From positions 1-64,000 of the forward strand of contig JAFPZX010000169.1 in NCBI GenBank assembly GCA_017417055.1: 64,000 nucleotides of DNA. Reading direction: 5' to 3'. Shown here piece by piece: positions 50,225-58,720 of this stretch. Both the position numbers and the translations under genes were made by a program. Numbering within the stretch: the stretch's first letter is position 1; each line of letters starts with the position of its first letter. The DNA is from Anaerolineaceae bacterium (GTDB lineage: Bacteria > Chloroflexota > Anaerolineae > Anaerolineales > Anaerolineaceae). Under the pieces are notes generated by a model, which saw only the letters and a program-made list of their open reading frames with translations, was not told the DNA's origin and made no database searches.

Positions 50225-51898
50225 GAGTGGAATTTTCATCTTTTTCCTCTGAGAACAAATGAGTAAAAATGCGCATAGTGAAATTATCCATGAAATATAA
50301 GTCATCGTTGTATGTTTATAGAAAATGGAAATCTCATTTTTTTCACCCGGAAGAAGTTCCACAAGGGTCGTGCCGCGTTCAGATAATAGCGTCTCGGTTT
50401 CTGCCCCGTTCACGAGACAAATTTGGGTATTGTACCGGAAAACGGGAATGTCTGCGGTAAGTTTTTCCGTTCCGGAATCCGGTGCATCGATAAATGCAGT
50501 ATAGAATGTTCCATCTTCCGAAAGAGAAATCTCAGCCGGATAGGGAGCTCCGTTGATAAGCACATCATCCAGCGTATACCCATGTATGGAACGGTATTCC
50601 TTTGCCTCAACCGGCGCGTAGTCAAAAGTAATGGCGTCCCCGGAAGCAATGTCTTTTTCAAAAATTCTGGTGTTTTCTTCCTTGTGTAGTGTCAGGAGCG
50701 CTGACCCGTGCAGAACACAGGCGGTGATGATGATGAGGCAGGTCAGTGTTCCTTTTATCCGGCTGCTGTGGAGGGTCCGCGGGAAATACAGACAGAAAGC
50801 GGTCAGAATATATATCGTCGACTGCGCGTTCAGCCGCCAGACAAATTGAATGAAGTAAAGAGGTGTGTGGTCTCCGATCAGTTTCCATGGCAGCAGGGAC
50901 GTGGCAGCGAAAAAAATCAGCATACCTGTCAGCGCGAAACAGTCCGCAGCTCTGTTTTTTTTATAACAGGAATGTCTGAAAATGTTAAATAAATAAAATA
51001 TGATTAACCAAAGCAGCGCCGCCAGTACAAGAAACCCCACCGCGTAGGAAACGGGTTCATTCCGGAATGATTTTTTAATGATTTCTATCAAACGAAAGGC
51101 ACTGTCTTGCAGTCCCTGACCGGAACCGCCCGGCGTATATAGCCGGTTGCTGAGCATATATTGAACCATGGGAACAAACGAACCCAGAGAAAAAACAATT
51201 GCCGCGGCAGCCGCCTTGCATAAGGAGAGGAATCTTTCCTTTCTTTCTGTCCAAAAACGGATGGAAATCAGGGTGAAAAGGCCGATGGTGAGCGATGCAA
51301 TCAGCAAAAATATATTATGAGAATAGGCGATAACTGTCATCCCTGCCGCTAAGGGAGCCCATCGTTTTTTATTTCCGAAGGCAATATTGTATAGTCCCAA
51401 AAGGACCAGCGGCATGACGGTCATACAGATCGATTCACCCAGATGCGCTCTGCGGAACACATTCGTGAACCGGTAAGCTGAAAAGGTATACATTACCGAA
51501 AATAAAAGGGCACTGCAGGAACTTCCGGATATTTTTTTCAGGGAAAAATAGCTCAGGTACAGCGTGACCAATGTGAGCAACAGGTAATAGAGCTTGTAGG
51601 CAGTTACATAACTGCCTGTTATCCGGGAAAATACGTACATCGGATACATCGGCAGCCAGGGATAAAAAATATTGACTACCGGTCCATTGTGTGCAAAGTT
51701 CAAAAAGTTTACCGGTGATTTCCATACGTTCCGCAATCCAACCATCCGGTTCAGATGCATGTATGTATCTTCATTCAGATAATGGGGAATTCCTTCCATC
51801 AAAAACCGGGGCAGATAATACAGGCAGCCCAACAGAAACAAGATGATTCCGGTCAGCAGCCCTTTGTGTTTTTGAGCTTTTTGAATGCACTGATTCAT
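50201..51898 (-). CDS. large polytopic membrane protein (YfhO/PTPS-related type)
   Basis: A 565-residue protein from ATG 51898, with about 12 membrane helices and a C-terminal beta-rich extracellular part. The segment IPHYLNEDTYMHLNRMVGLR and AHLGESICMTVMPLVLLGLY resemble the membrane proteins annotated as 6-pyruvoyl-tetrahydropterin synthase-related or YfhO-like, which are thought to be GT-C-like glycosylation proteins. The frame stays open to an ATG at 52090, preceded by AGGGG; the extra 64 residues would be encoded wholly by two adjacent family A repeats. Neither start is certain. Confidence 0.75.
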   Translation of the reverse strand: MNQCIQKAQKHKGLLTGIILFLLGCLYYLPRFLMEGIPHYLNEDTYMHLNRMVGLRNVWKSPVNFLNFAHNGPVVNIFYPWLPMYPMYVFSRITGSYVTAYKLYYLLLTLVTLYLSYFSLKKISGSSCSALLFSVMYTFSAYRFTNVFRRAHLGESICMTVMPLVLLGLYNIAFGNKKRWAPLAAGMTVIAYSHNIFLLIASLTIGLFTLISIRFWTERKERFLSLCKAAAAAIVFSLGSFVPMVQYMLSNRLYTPGGSGQGLQDSAFRLIEIIKKSFRNEPVSYAVGFLVLAALLWLIIFYLFNIFRHSCYKKNRAADCFALTGMLIFFAATSLLPWKLIGDHTPLYFIQFVWRLNAQSTIYILTAFCLYFPRTLHSSRIKGTLTCLIIITACVLHGSALLTLHKEENTRIFEKDIASGDAITFDYAPVEAKEYRSIHGYTLDDVLINGAPYPAEISLSEDGTFYTAFIDAPDSGTEKLTADIPVFRYNTQICLVNGAETETLLSERGTTLVELLPGEKNEISIFYKHTTMTYISWIISLCAFLLICSQRKKMKIPLLPISHTA

Positions 51899-51976
51899 TG
51901 TGTTTTGCAGATGGTTTTGCGTAAAGCGCGGGACAGTTCCCCCGCCTTCATGGGAATTATTCAGCGTTTCGTTATG
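51887..51976. repeat. family A repeat, diverged copy
   Basis: CACTGATTCATTGTG on the left and GGAATTATTCAGCGTTTCGTTATGG on the right, core GGTTTTGCGTAAAGCGCGGGACAGTTCC. It adjoins the next copy directly. Confidence 0.65.
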
Positions 51977-52072
51977 GAAACACTGATTAATTGAGGGTCG
52001 GGGACGGTTCTCCCGAGGAACGAGGGGAACTGTCCTCTCGTCTTCGCCGGAATTAATCAGCGATTCCTTATG
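51972..52072. repeat. family A repeat, well-conserved copy
   Basis: TTATGGAAACACTGATTAATT and AATTAATCAGCGATTCCTTATG are inverted ends; the core GGGGACGGTTCTCCCGAGG and CGAGGGGAACTGTCC form an inner hairpin. Confidence 0.85.
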
Positions 52073-52152
52073 AATCAGTTTGTTGCTCATCCGTTTCAGT
52101 GCCCCTGTCTTTCATTATACCTACAACATATTATTTTTTGAACATATTCACG

Positions 52153-52213
52153 GAGTACATCCGGGACTGGCACCTTGTGCCGCGCAGATGACACAAGCGT
52201 GCCTGATCTCCGA
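52153..52213. repeat. degenerate family D repeat
   Basis: GAGTACATCCGGGACTGGCACCTTGTG ... CACAAGCGTGCCTGATCTCC; the inner CTTGTGCC/GACACAAG part pairs. Remaining bases 52214-52310 show nothing recognised. Confidence 0.5.
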
Positions 52214-52310
52214 ACTGTTTGGAGATAGTTCTGACAGCTGCAGCAATGGTTGACATGTACGATTTTATCGTAGTTAGTTCTGATTTGTCATCGTTCCAAA
52301 CTGGCATAAG

Positions 52311-52348
52311 AAAGGAGCTGCCGTTATGATGTTGGCAGCCCCTTTTGA
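52311..52348 (-). terminator. rho-independent terminator of the phosphoribosyltransferase gene
   Basis: On the minus strand AAAAGGGGCTGCC and GGCAGCTCCTTTC form a stem around AACATCATAAC. The hairpin is followed by a short T-rich tract. Confidence 0.7.
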
Positions 52349-52367
52349 TTCTCTGATACCTGATCGT

Positions 52368-52919
52368 TTAGTCTTTGAACAGCGGCAGATGGCCGAGGTT
52401 GATCACTTCCGGCCAGGCATCCTCTGCACCTTCGACGCAAATCGCGAGGGAAAGCGGATTGGGCTGTGCGCCGGCTTGTTCCAGAATGCTTTCGATAGCG
52501 AGCTTGGTGGAGCCGGTGCTGATCACATCATCCACATATAGGACCTTTTTCCCTTTGAGCAGCGGGATATCCTTTTCATCCAGCAGCAGCGTCTGTTCGC
52601 TTTGCGTGGTGATGGAGTTGGAAGTTGAGCGGATAGCATTGCCCATGTAGGATTTGTAGCTCTTGCGGCACACAACATAAGGCTTCCCGGTGCGGACGGA
52701 AAGGGCGTGCGTGATCGGAATACTCTTGGATTCAGCGGTGATCATCACGTCATAATCCTTGTCCTCAAGCTTTTTGGCCAGTTCGTCAGCACAGGCTTCA
52801 ACCAATTCGGTGTCGCCGAGAATGTTCAGGACGGCAATACGCAGCCCGGGCGCGACTTCAAACAGCTGCAGTGATCGTTTGACACCGGCTAATGTAATAT
52901 CATAGAAATCTTTACTCAT
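52368..52919 (-). CDS. adenine phosphoribosyltransferase-like enzyme
   Basis: A 183-residue type I phosphoribosyltransferase. The PRPP-binding motif is KVLYVDDVISTGSTKLAIES; VMITAESKSIPITHALSVRT precedes the flexible loop YVVCRKSYKSYM. These features resemble Apt/Xpt-type purine salvage enzymes, which join a base to PRPP. The specific base (adenine, guanine or xanthine) is not certain. AAGGAG lies before the ATG. A hairpin terminator follows. Confidence 0.85.
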   Translation of the reverse strand: MSKDFYDITLAGVKRSLQLFEVAPGLRIAVLNILGDTELVEACADELAKKLEDKDYDVMITAESKSIPITHALSVRTGKPYVVCRKSYKSYMGNAIRSTSNSITTQSEQTLLLDEKDIPLLKGKKVLYVDDVISTGSTKLAIESILEQAGAQPNPLSLAICVEGAEDAWPEVINLGHLPLFKD

Positions 52920-52987
52920 CAGATTTTTCTCCTTACAGCAGATCGGTTGTTAAGACCTGATCCGTTATTATTAATAATTGTTCAGGA

Positions 52988-53017
52988 TGAGTCACAGCTG
53001 CCTGTTCTGTTGACTCA
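52988..53017. repeat. family B half unit
   Basis: TGAGTCACAGCTGCCTGTTCTGTTGACTCA, inverted TGAGTCA/TGACTCA ends, upstream of the phosphoribosyltransferase gene. A possible promoter (TTGAAC 53077-53082, TATAAT 53056-53061, spacing only 15) lies just upstream. Confidence 0.6.
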
Positions 53018-53119
53018 ATTCCGGGGCAACAAAAACTCAATACTTAGCAGTTATTATTATAACAAACAATTTTTCTGTTCAAGAAAAAACGCTCAGCTTA
53101 CACTTTCCATTCATAGGAT

Positions 53120-53156
53120 CACCGGGGACAGTCCCATAAAGGATCAGGCCCCGGTG
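53120..53156. repeat. imperfect family E palindrome
   Basis: CACCGGGGACAGTCCC ... GGCCCCGGTG between the phosphoribosyltransferase promoter and the end of the unknown 334-residue gene. Confidence 0.45.
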
Positions 53157-53174
53157 GCTGATGACTGAATCGTA

Positions 53175-54179
53175 TCAGCTCATAAAAAGATCGGTATATT
53201 TCAGACTGCTGTCTTCAAATAGCAGCTCCTTTGCGGCACTCACACTGCCATCCGCATTGACGCGGTATAAAATATTATGATTTGTGATCAGGTGATTGAT
53301 GACCACAAAATCAGAAATCAGATCAGCCGGCAGAATGGGATAAAGCTGATCCAGACGGGTGTTCCACATGTAATTCTTGATGGCGCGGGCAGTTTCTTCA
53401 GACAGTGTGTCGGCCGCGATAGAAAATGCCATCAACGGATGGCAGGGAACCAGTTCTTCCAGCCATCCTCCGCTCAGGATCTCTTCCGCCTGTGCGTCAT
53501 TGCTGACGATGCGGGCGGCAGAATAAAGGAGCATTTTGTCAGTGAGTTCGTCTGCTTTGATCTGCCAGTCGGATTCGTCAGTGCTGAGGAAAAACATCAG
53601 GTTCGGAATATCAGCCGCTTCCTCAAGAATATCATCACGCAATGCATCGGGAAGTGCATATAATCCAAATACACTGTCCGGGTTATCCCGAAAAAGTTCC
53701 GTATATTCGTTCCATTCATCAAGTGAATCGGAGGCAAGGATCAGCCAGGCGTATATGTCAAGCTTTCTGCCACGTTTTACAATGTCTTTTACAGCGGAAA
53801 AGGGAATCCGTTCGGGGACCGCGGCGCGGTCAAAAAATACAGCCCAGGAGAGGCAGGGATTGCTTTGACTGACGATGCGCCGTATATTTCCGGATCCGAA
53901 TGTCCACGCGTTGTGTCCAAGGTTGATGCCAAATTGCCTGATGGTGCGGGAATCTGTATGGGTAACAAGATGGTGGATCATTTCATAATAGGGGCTGGAC
54001 TGGTTGGCCGCCATCTGCTGCATCATTTGATAACAGATTTTCTGCGTGGGACCGTCCGAGGTGCGTTCAGCCATATCAAGCAGTTTCCGAACGCTGCGGT
54101 TCGAGTCCTGCGTGATTTCGCGAATGTAATGATCGACGATTCCTGATATTAATCCTCGGGTGATGCTTTCCTGATCCAT
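53175..54179 (-). CDS. hypothetical protein, possibly related to radical-SAM-associated proteins
   Basis: A 334-residue cytoplasmic protein. The stretch TIRQFGINLGHNAWTFGSGN recalls an N-terminal region found in some Clostridia radical SAM proteins, but no CxxxCxxC cluster motif is present in the protein; only two Cys lie near each other by chance. The rest is helical with an acidic C-terminal half. The role is unknown. It faces the divergent degV gene across about 290 bases. Confidence 0.6.
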   Translation of the reverse strand: MDQESITRGLISGIVDHYIREITQDSNRSVRKLLDMAERTSDGPTQKICYQMMQQMAANQSSPYYEMIHHLVTHTDSRTIRQFGINLGHNAWTFGSGNIRRIVSQSNPCLSWAVFFDRAAVPERIPFSAVKDIVKRGRKLDIYAWLILASDSLDEWNEYTELFRDNPDSVFGLYALPDALRDDILEEAADIPNLMFFLSTDESDWQIKADELTDKMLLYSAARIVSNDAQAEEILSGGWLEELVPCHPLMAFSIAADTLSEETARAIKNYMWNTRLDQLYPILPADLISDFVVINHLITNHNILYRVNADGSVSAAKELLFEDSSLKYTDLFMS

Positions 54180-54368
54180 AGTCTTGCCCTTTGATTGAAT
54201 TTTAATAGTTACTTCGTTCCCTGTAAAGGGAATAAGTATTCATTCCGGATAAAAGTTTACCCAAAACGTGAATTTTGTCTAAAACTTCAACCCTTTTTCA
54301 TGATACAAAAGATTTTTCTCCGTTTCTATCATGTAAAATTAGTTTAGAAAACACTAATTAGTTCTGTC

Positions 54369-54434
54369 TGAGTCAAAATCAGCCTGTTTTCGTTGACTCA
54401 GACTTGAGTCAACAGAACAGGCTGATTTGACTCA
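54369..54434. repeat. palindromic repeat, family B, complete copy
   Basis: TGAGTCAAAATCAGCCTG, centre TTGACTCAGACTTGAGTCAA, end GCTGATTTGACTCA. It is the most symmetric copy and lies about 37 bases upstream of degV. The rest of 54180-54368 is AT-rich and probably holds divergent promoters. Confidence 0.85.
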
Positions 54435-54470
54435 TTAAGATAAACAGCTCGTTAATAGCGGAGGTTTTTC

Positions 54471-55352
54471 ATGTCTGAACAATCAAAATTTTTTATCGTC
54501 ACTGACTCATCCTGTGATCTTCCACAATGGTTATTGGATACTTATGAAGATTTTGCCCTCTGCCCGCTGACATTTACGATTGACGACGAGGTGAATCCGC
54601 CTCTGGACAACAAAGCATTTTATGACCGGCTCCGCAATGGCAGCCGTTCCAAAACATCCCAGGTAAATCCGGATGCCTTTATCGAAGTTTTCCGGGAAGC
54701 AGCGGAAAAAGGGATGGATGTCCTGTATGTAGGCTTCTCCAGCGGACTGAGCGGTACGGTGGAGAGCGGATTCAAAGCCGCTGCCATTGTTGAAAAAGAA
54801 TTCCCGGAACGGAAGTTTCTTGTGGTGGATACCTTGTCCGCTTCCTGCGGAGAAGGCTGCCTGGTGGACCGGGCGGTTGAGCTGCGCCGGGAAGGCAAAA
54901 CAATCGGTGAAGTTTACGAGTGGTTGGAAAACAACAAGCTCAATCTGCATCATTGGTACACGGTGGATGACCTGCATTTTCTGCAGCGGGGCGGCCGGGT
55001 TTCCGCATCAGCCGCCTGGTTCGGTTCCACTCTGCGCATCAAGCCGGTGATGAACATGGACAACGCCGGACATTTGATCCCGCGGGAAAAGGTGATCGGC
55101 AGGAAACGTTCCATCTCTGCGCTTTTCCACAAAATGCAGGTGCTGGGGCGTGACCAGGGAAACCAGAAAATTTTCATCAGCCACGGAGACTGCCTGGATG
55201 AGGTTAATCTGCTGGTGGATATGATCAAAAAGGAATGGGGAACGAAAGAGTTTGTCATCAGCTACGTCGGCAATGTTATTGGTTCCCATACCGGTCCGGG
55301 TGTAATTGCGCTCTTCTTTTTCGGCGTTCCCCGGGAGGAATGGCAGGGATAG
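54471..55352 (+). CDS. DegV-family fatty-acid-binding protein
   Basis: A 293-residue EDD-fold protein. FIVTDSSCDLPQWLL, SKTSQVNPDAFIEVF, VGFSSGLSGTVESG, VVDTLSASCGEGCLVDRAVE and LHFLQRGGRVSASAAW are typical. DegV/FakB proteins bind a fatty acid and present it to a kinase (FakA) for phospholipid synthesis; no kinase is in the window. GGAGG lies upstream of the ATG. A strong bidirectional terminator follows. Confidence 0.93.
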   Translation: MSEQSKFFIVTDSSCDLPQWLLDTYEDFALCPLTFTIDDEVNPPLDNKAFYDRLRNGSRSKTSQVNPDAFIEVFREAAEKGMDVLYVGFSSGLSGTVESGFKAAAIVEKEFPERKFLVVDTLSASCGEGCLVDRAVELRREGKTIGEVYEWLENNKLNLHHWYTVDDLHFLQRGGRVSASAAWFGSTLRIKPVMNMDNAGHLIPREKVIGRKRSISALFHKMQVLGRDQGNQKIFISHGDCLDEVNLLVDMIKKEWGTKEFVISYVGNVIGSHTGPGVIALFFFGVPREEWQG

Positions 55353-55360
55353 ATTAAATA

Positions 55361-55417
55361 ACAAGGGGCCATTTCTTTTATCATTCAAACAGACGACAAA
55401 AGAAATGGCCCCTTTTT
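55361..55417. terminator. bidirectional terminator between convergent genes
   Basis: AAGGGGCCATTTCTTTT (55363-55379) and AAAAGAAATGGCCCCTT pair over 17 bases, with a TTTTT run after it on the plus strand and A/T-rich sequence on the other. It can end degV and the 963-residue gene. Confidence 0.85.
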
Positions 55418-55424
55418 GTATTCT

Positions 55425-58316
55425 TTAATCAATTACCAGGTTGATTGCTTTTTCGAGCACCTTGCGGAATTTTGACCCTGCATTTTGTATGATTTGTGAA
55501 TAGGCAATTGGCAGAATCATAATTGCAAACAGCATTTTCTGATCTTTACTGTTTGATTCGGAAAAGACTTTTCCCAGCCAGTCGTTCAGTACCGCGTCTG
55601 AAAAGTCATTGAAGATATTCTTCTTTGATGGCTGCTTTTGCCCCCGCTTGATCCCGCCAACAGCGGTTACCAGGTCCACAAACTTTTTGTTCAGACACTT
55701 TTCCAGGTCTGAATCCAGCCACTTCTGAGCTTTGTCCATGTTTTCTTCTGTGATCCGGTCCAACCCATCAAAATCCTTTTCCCTCATAAAACGCTCTTTC
55801 ATCCCGCCGAAGAACTTTTCCAGAAACAAAGATTTATAGGTACCGGCGGCAGAATCACCGCCGCTGATCATTTCCCCGTGAACATCGCCTTCCTTTTCAC
55901 GATGGCCGAGAGAAAACATATATTCAATATCTTTTGGACTAAAGTCGTCTTTCTCAAGCATGTAGTTGTGAGCGTTATCAAACTGGAGCGCTGTTATTTC
56001 CAGACGGGAAAGCTTTTGATATTCCTTCTGCTCAGATGATGTGAGTTTTTCCCCACTTGCTGATTTCCGTTTCAATTCACAGTACCGGGCATAATTCTTA
56101 ACCGCTTCGGAAGGTGTTTTAAAGATCTGCAGGTAGGACTCATAATGGGATGCGGTAAATAAGGCTCGCTTGCCGCCGGCTGTGATGGGGTAAAGCTTTT
56201 TGCTCATATCTTCACGGATATTGCCGAGCTCGCCATTATTAGACCCCTTTTTGACCTGTGCATACAAATCATCGACATATTCGATCCCGTAGTTGAGCAG
56301 AGAAATCAGGTGCATGACCGGCATATGTACCCGCTTGTCATTTTTGAAATATTTGTTGAGCATTACATTCAGGCTGCGGACACTTTTGGAAAGCTCTTCC
56401 CGAACGCTTTGCAGGTCTTTGGTTGTAAATGCGTCATAAATTGATTTGTTTTGATTCCCGGGCTGTTGGTTGAACGCTGTGAATTTTGTTTTTAACTCCA
56501 GCAACGGCATGCCGAGAAATCCAAAAGATGAAATCAACTGCAGCAGTTCAGGAGGAATGCTGCCGGGCCGTTTAATTTGTTCCTTCAGAACTTCATCGCG
56601 GAGCAATGCTTTCAGCTCAGAGCCTTCATTTTCGATTGCGTCCGCAAGTGTGTCGGGATTTATCAGAAGGCTGCCGTCAGCTTTTTTCAGCGTACTGGCA
56701 TAACTTTTTGATCCGAGTTCGCCTGAAAATGCCGTGTTATTGGTCATTCTGCGCATATTTTCACCCGCAACCGCGGGAATATCTGTAATTTTATTTACGG
56801 TAAGGCTTTTGTTGATCGAATCCTTGTAATTTTGATATTCCTGTTGTGTGAGCCTTTTGCCGCCGAAATTTTGATAGCCGGTATCCGTCTTTTCTCCCAG
56901 ATCCATCAGGTTGTTTTCCATTCCGGCACGGGCATTCAGATCAAAAGAAATGGCTCCGGCCATGCCCAGATTTTTCATACCGCCGAACTGAACCGCATCC
57001 TCCTCAAAAATCTGTCTTGCAGCCTGAATGCCTGCAATGTTTTGAACCATATCCTTCACAAAGGTGGTACAGTTCCGGGTGAAATATCCATAGCCTTTGT
57101 CGGCATACGTCTCGGATGCCTTAAAAATCTCGGCCACCTGATAGTCATTGGATTTAAATTTCCGGCTGATGGTGTAAGAGTGGCCCCAGTCATCGATCAT
57201 CTGACCGGGGACAACTGCGTTGCGGTGCAGCATCACCATCGAACCGGACACGTTTGTCATAGCTCCGACAGGATAGAAGCCATATTGTACGTAATAACGT
57301 TCGTAACGGTTGGAAATCCTGCTGAAGCGGCTGTACTCAATGCCGAGCATGGTATGTCCCATTTCCTTGCCTTCGAAGGATTGCTCCGAACCTTCCTTTG
57401 GCTGGTCCACCAGGACAGAGATTGTCGGCTGCAGCGGCCTTTCCCTGTCCCGTGGGTCGTCCGATTCAGCTGCATTGGATACCGGTTCTGCGGCTTTGGC
57501 TGCGATGGGATGGGACCAGACCGTCGGGATCCGGCGAAAGTCTTCCATAATGGCTCCGCCGCTGTTTTTGTCAGCGTCATATTCAATTCCATTCCAGCCC
57601 GGGACCTGCTGATGGCTGCGTTTTTTCTGGAGTTTGTCTTTATTTTTGGAAGAGCGGGCAAAGGCTGCCCCGATGATTGGGGCGGTAACAGGCAGCAGAC
57701 CGAGATTGAAGATAAATCCGCAGATTTTCCCGACAGTATAACCGAAAGTTTGAGAAATTAAACCCCAAAAATTGTTTTTTTTATAAGCTTTCTGTCGGGG
57801 CGCCATCTCCATCGGTTTGAAATCCCAGTTTTGCGCCGGCTTCATATCCTGCCCGGCCTTTTGGAGGTCAGATGGCTGTTTATCCGCTTGCTCACCGGAT
57901 TCTTTTCCGCTTTTTTTCTCAGTTTTTTCAACAACCTGGGATGCTTCGGATTCCGACTTTATTTCTTCCTCATGTCCGTCAGAATCGACTAAACGGACCT
58001 TCGGGTTCTTCATCCGTTCCAGAGCCTTTTTGCTGGTGTCGATTTCACTGTATTGGGAATCATCAAGGCTTTGGCTCTGATCGTTTTGGGAGAATTTTTC
58101 GTCTTCTGATTCAGAATCAGAACCAATGATGAGCGACATGCTTTCGTTACCGGCAGCAACAGGAATCACCATCGGCATACCGGCCAATAAAGCCTGGTTC
58201 CCGAGCATTTCGCCCATGGACATAGACCTCGGACGGCTTTCTGCCTTGATTTCCTCTTTGATGGCTTTATTCCTGGGTTTATGATTTTCTCTGATGGATT
58301 GAGCCCGTCTTGGCAT
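55425..58316 (-). CDS. large protein with papain-like NCTTF domain, possible contractile-injection or toxin cargo
   Basis: A 963-residue protein. Residues 1-65 are basic and contain MGEMLGNQALLAGM, like the GNQA motif near the start of DUF4157-type proteins linked with extracellular contractile injection systems. Residues 66-180 are acidic and disordered. A hydrophobic stretch at 184-220 could span or enter a membrane. Residues 318-430 have EMGHTMLGIEYSRFS (H321), QYGFYPVGAMTN, DDWGHSYTISRKF and YGYFTRNCTTFVKDMV (C416), the arrangement of a papain-like cysteine peptidase domain. The remaining 530 residues are helical and unknown. ATG has GAGGAA. No injection-system structural genes are in the window. 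Confidence 0.7.
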   Translation of the reverse strand: MPRRAQSIRENHKPRNKAIKEEIKAESRPRSMSMGEMLGNQALLAGMPMVIPVAAGNESMSLIIGSDSESEDEKFSQNDQSQSLDDSQYSEIDTSKKALERMKNPKVRLVDSDGHEEEIKSESEASQVVEKTEKKSGKESGEQADKQPSDLQKAGQDMKPAQNWDFKPMEMAPRQKAYKKNNFWGLISQTFGYTVGKICGFIFNLGLLPVTAPIIGAAFARSSKNKDKLQKKRSHQQVPGWNGIEYDADKNSGGAIMEDFRRIPTVWSHPIAAKAAEPVSNAAESDDPRDRERPLQPTISVLVDQPKEGSEQSFEGKEMGHTMLGIEYSRFSRISNRYERYYVQYGFYPVGAMTNVSGSMVMLHRNAVVPGQMIDDWGHSYTISRKFKSNDYQVAEIFKASETYADKGYGYFTRNCTTFVKDMVQNIAGIQAARQIFEEDAVQFGGMKNLGMAGAISFDLNARAGMENNLMDLGEKTDTGYQNFGGKRLTQQEYQNYKDSINKSLTVNKITDIPAVAGENMRRMTNNTAFSGELGSKSYASTLKKADGSLLINPDTLADAIENEGSELKALLRDEVLKEQIKRPGSIPPELLQLISSFGFLGMPLLELKTKFTAFNQQPGNQNKSIYDAFTTKDLQSVREELSKSVRSLNVMLNKYFKNDKRVHMPVMHLISLLNYGIEYVDDLYAQVKKGSNNGELGNIREDMSKKLYPITAGGKRALFTASHYESYLQIFKTPSEAVKNYARYCELKRKSASGEKLTSSEQKEYQKLSRLEITALQFDNAHNYMLEKDDFSPKDIEYMFSLGHREKEGDVHGEMISGGDSAAGTYKSLFLEKFFGGMKERFMREKDFDGLDRITEENMDKAQKWLDSDLEKCLNKKFVDLVTAVGGIKRGQKQPSKKNIFNDFSDAVLNDWLGKVFSESNSKDQKMLFAIMILPIAYSQIIQNAGSKFRKVLEKAINLVID

Positions 58317-58455
58317 ATGGTTCCTCTTCTTTCCGGTACATTATTTTTTACCGGTCAACAGAAACTGTCTCTATTGACTTTCCCTATTTTTTGTAACAGC
58401 CGTTGTTAACAAATATAAGCGAATAATTCTTTCAAATTCGCGAAAAGCGGAAAAC

Positions 58456-58470
58456 GTTTCAAAATGAAAC
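58456..58470. promoter_or_regulatory. candidate operator between divergent units
   Basis: GTTTCAAAATGAAAC, perfect six-base arms with a three-base spacer, in the gap between the 963-residue gene and the regulator gene. No partner is known. Confidence 0.35.
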
Positions 58471-58563
58471 ATTTATTATTCACATCTCATTATGGATCTG
58501 CTGTTTTACACGGGATGAACCGCGTCCAAAAGCAGTCCTGCGGTATTTACTTAGGGACAAAAC

Positions 58564-58662
58564 TTATGGAACCGCTGATTAATTCCTGCGAAGGCGAGAG
58601 GACAGTTCCCCTCGTTCCTCGGGAGAACCGTCCCTGAACTGAATTAATCAGTGATTCCTTAT
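58564..58662. repeat. palindromic repeat, family A copy
   Basis: TTATGGAACCGCTGATTAATT and GAATTAATCAGTGATTCCTTAT are the ends; GGACAGTTCCCCTCG and CGGGAGAACCGTCC form the core. Lies 58 bases upstream of the XRE-REC gene. No other feature in 58317-58720. Confidence 0.85.
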
Positions 58663-58720
58663 TTATGAAACAGTGAGAATAATCGGAAGGGAAAGACCTC
58701 TGTGATAAAATTTATATATC

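Noticed and set aside
52248-52290. TTGACA as a promoter near 52248
   Set aside because: No acceptable -10 box at 16-18 bases on the plus strand and no gene follows in that direction.
54090-54115. GGTTCGAGTCCTG, resembling a tRNA T-loop
   Set aside because: No acceptor, D or anticodon arms can be formed around it, and it lies in a coding region.
55425-58316. Assignment of a complete contractile injection system here
   Set aside because: No sheath, tube, baseplate or AAA-ATPase genes of such systems are in the window; only a possible cargo protein is seen.
2700-58662. Repeat families as a CRISPR array
   Set aside because: Copies are far apart, palindromic over their whole length and without regular spacers or cas genes.
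2700-58662. Repeat families as insertion sequences
   Set aside because: All copies are about 25-220 bases with no transposase frame; they could only be non-autonomous elements.
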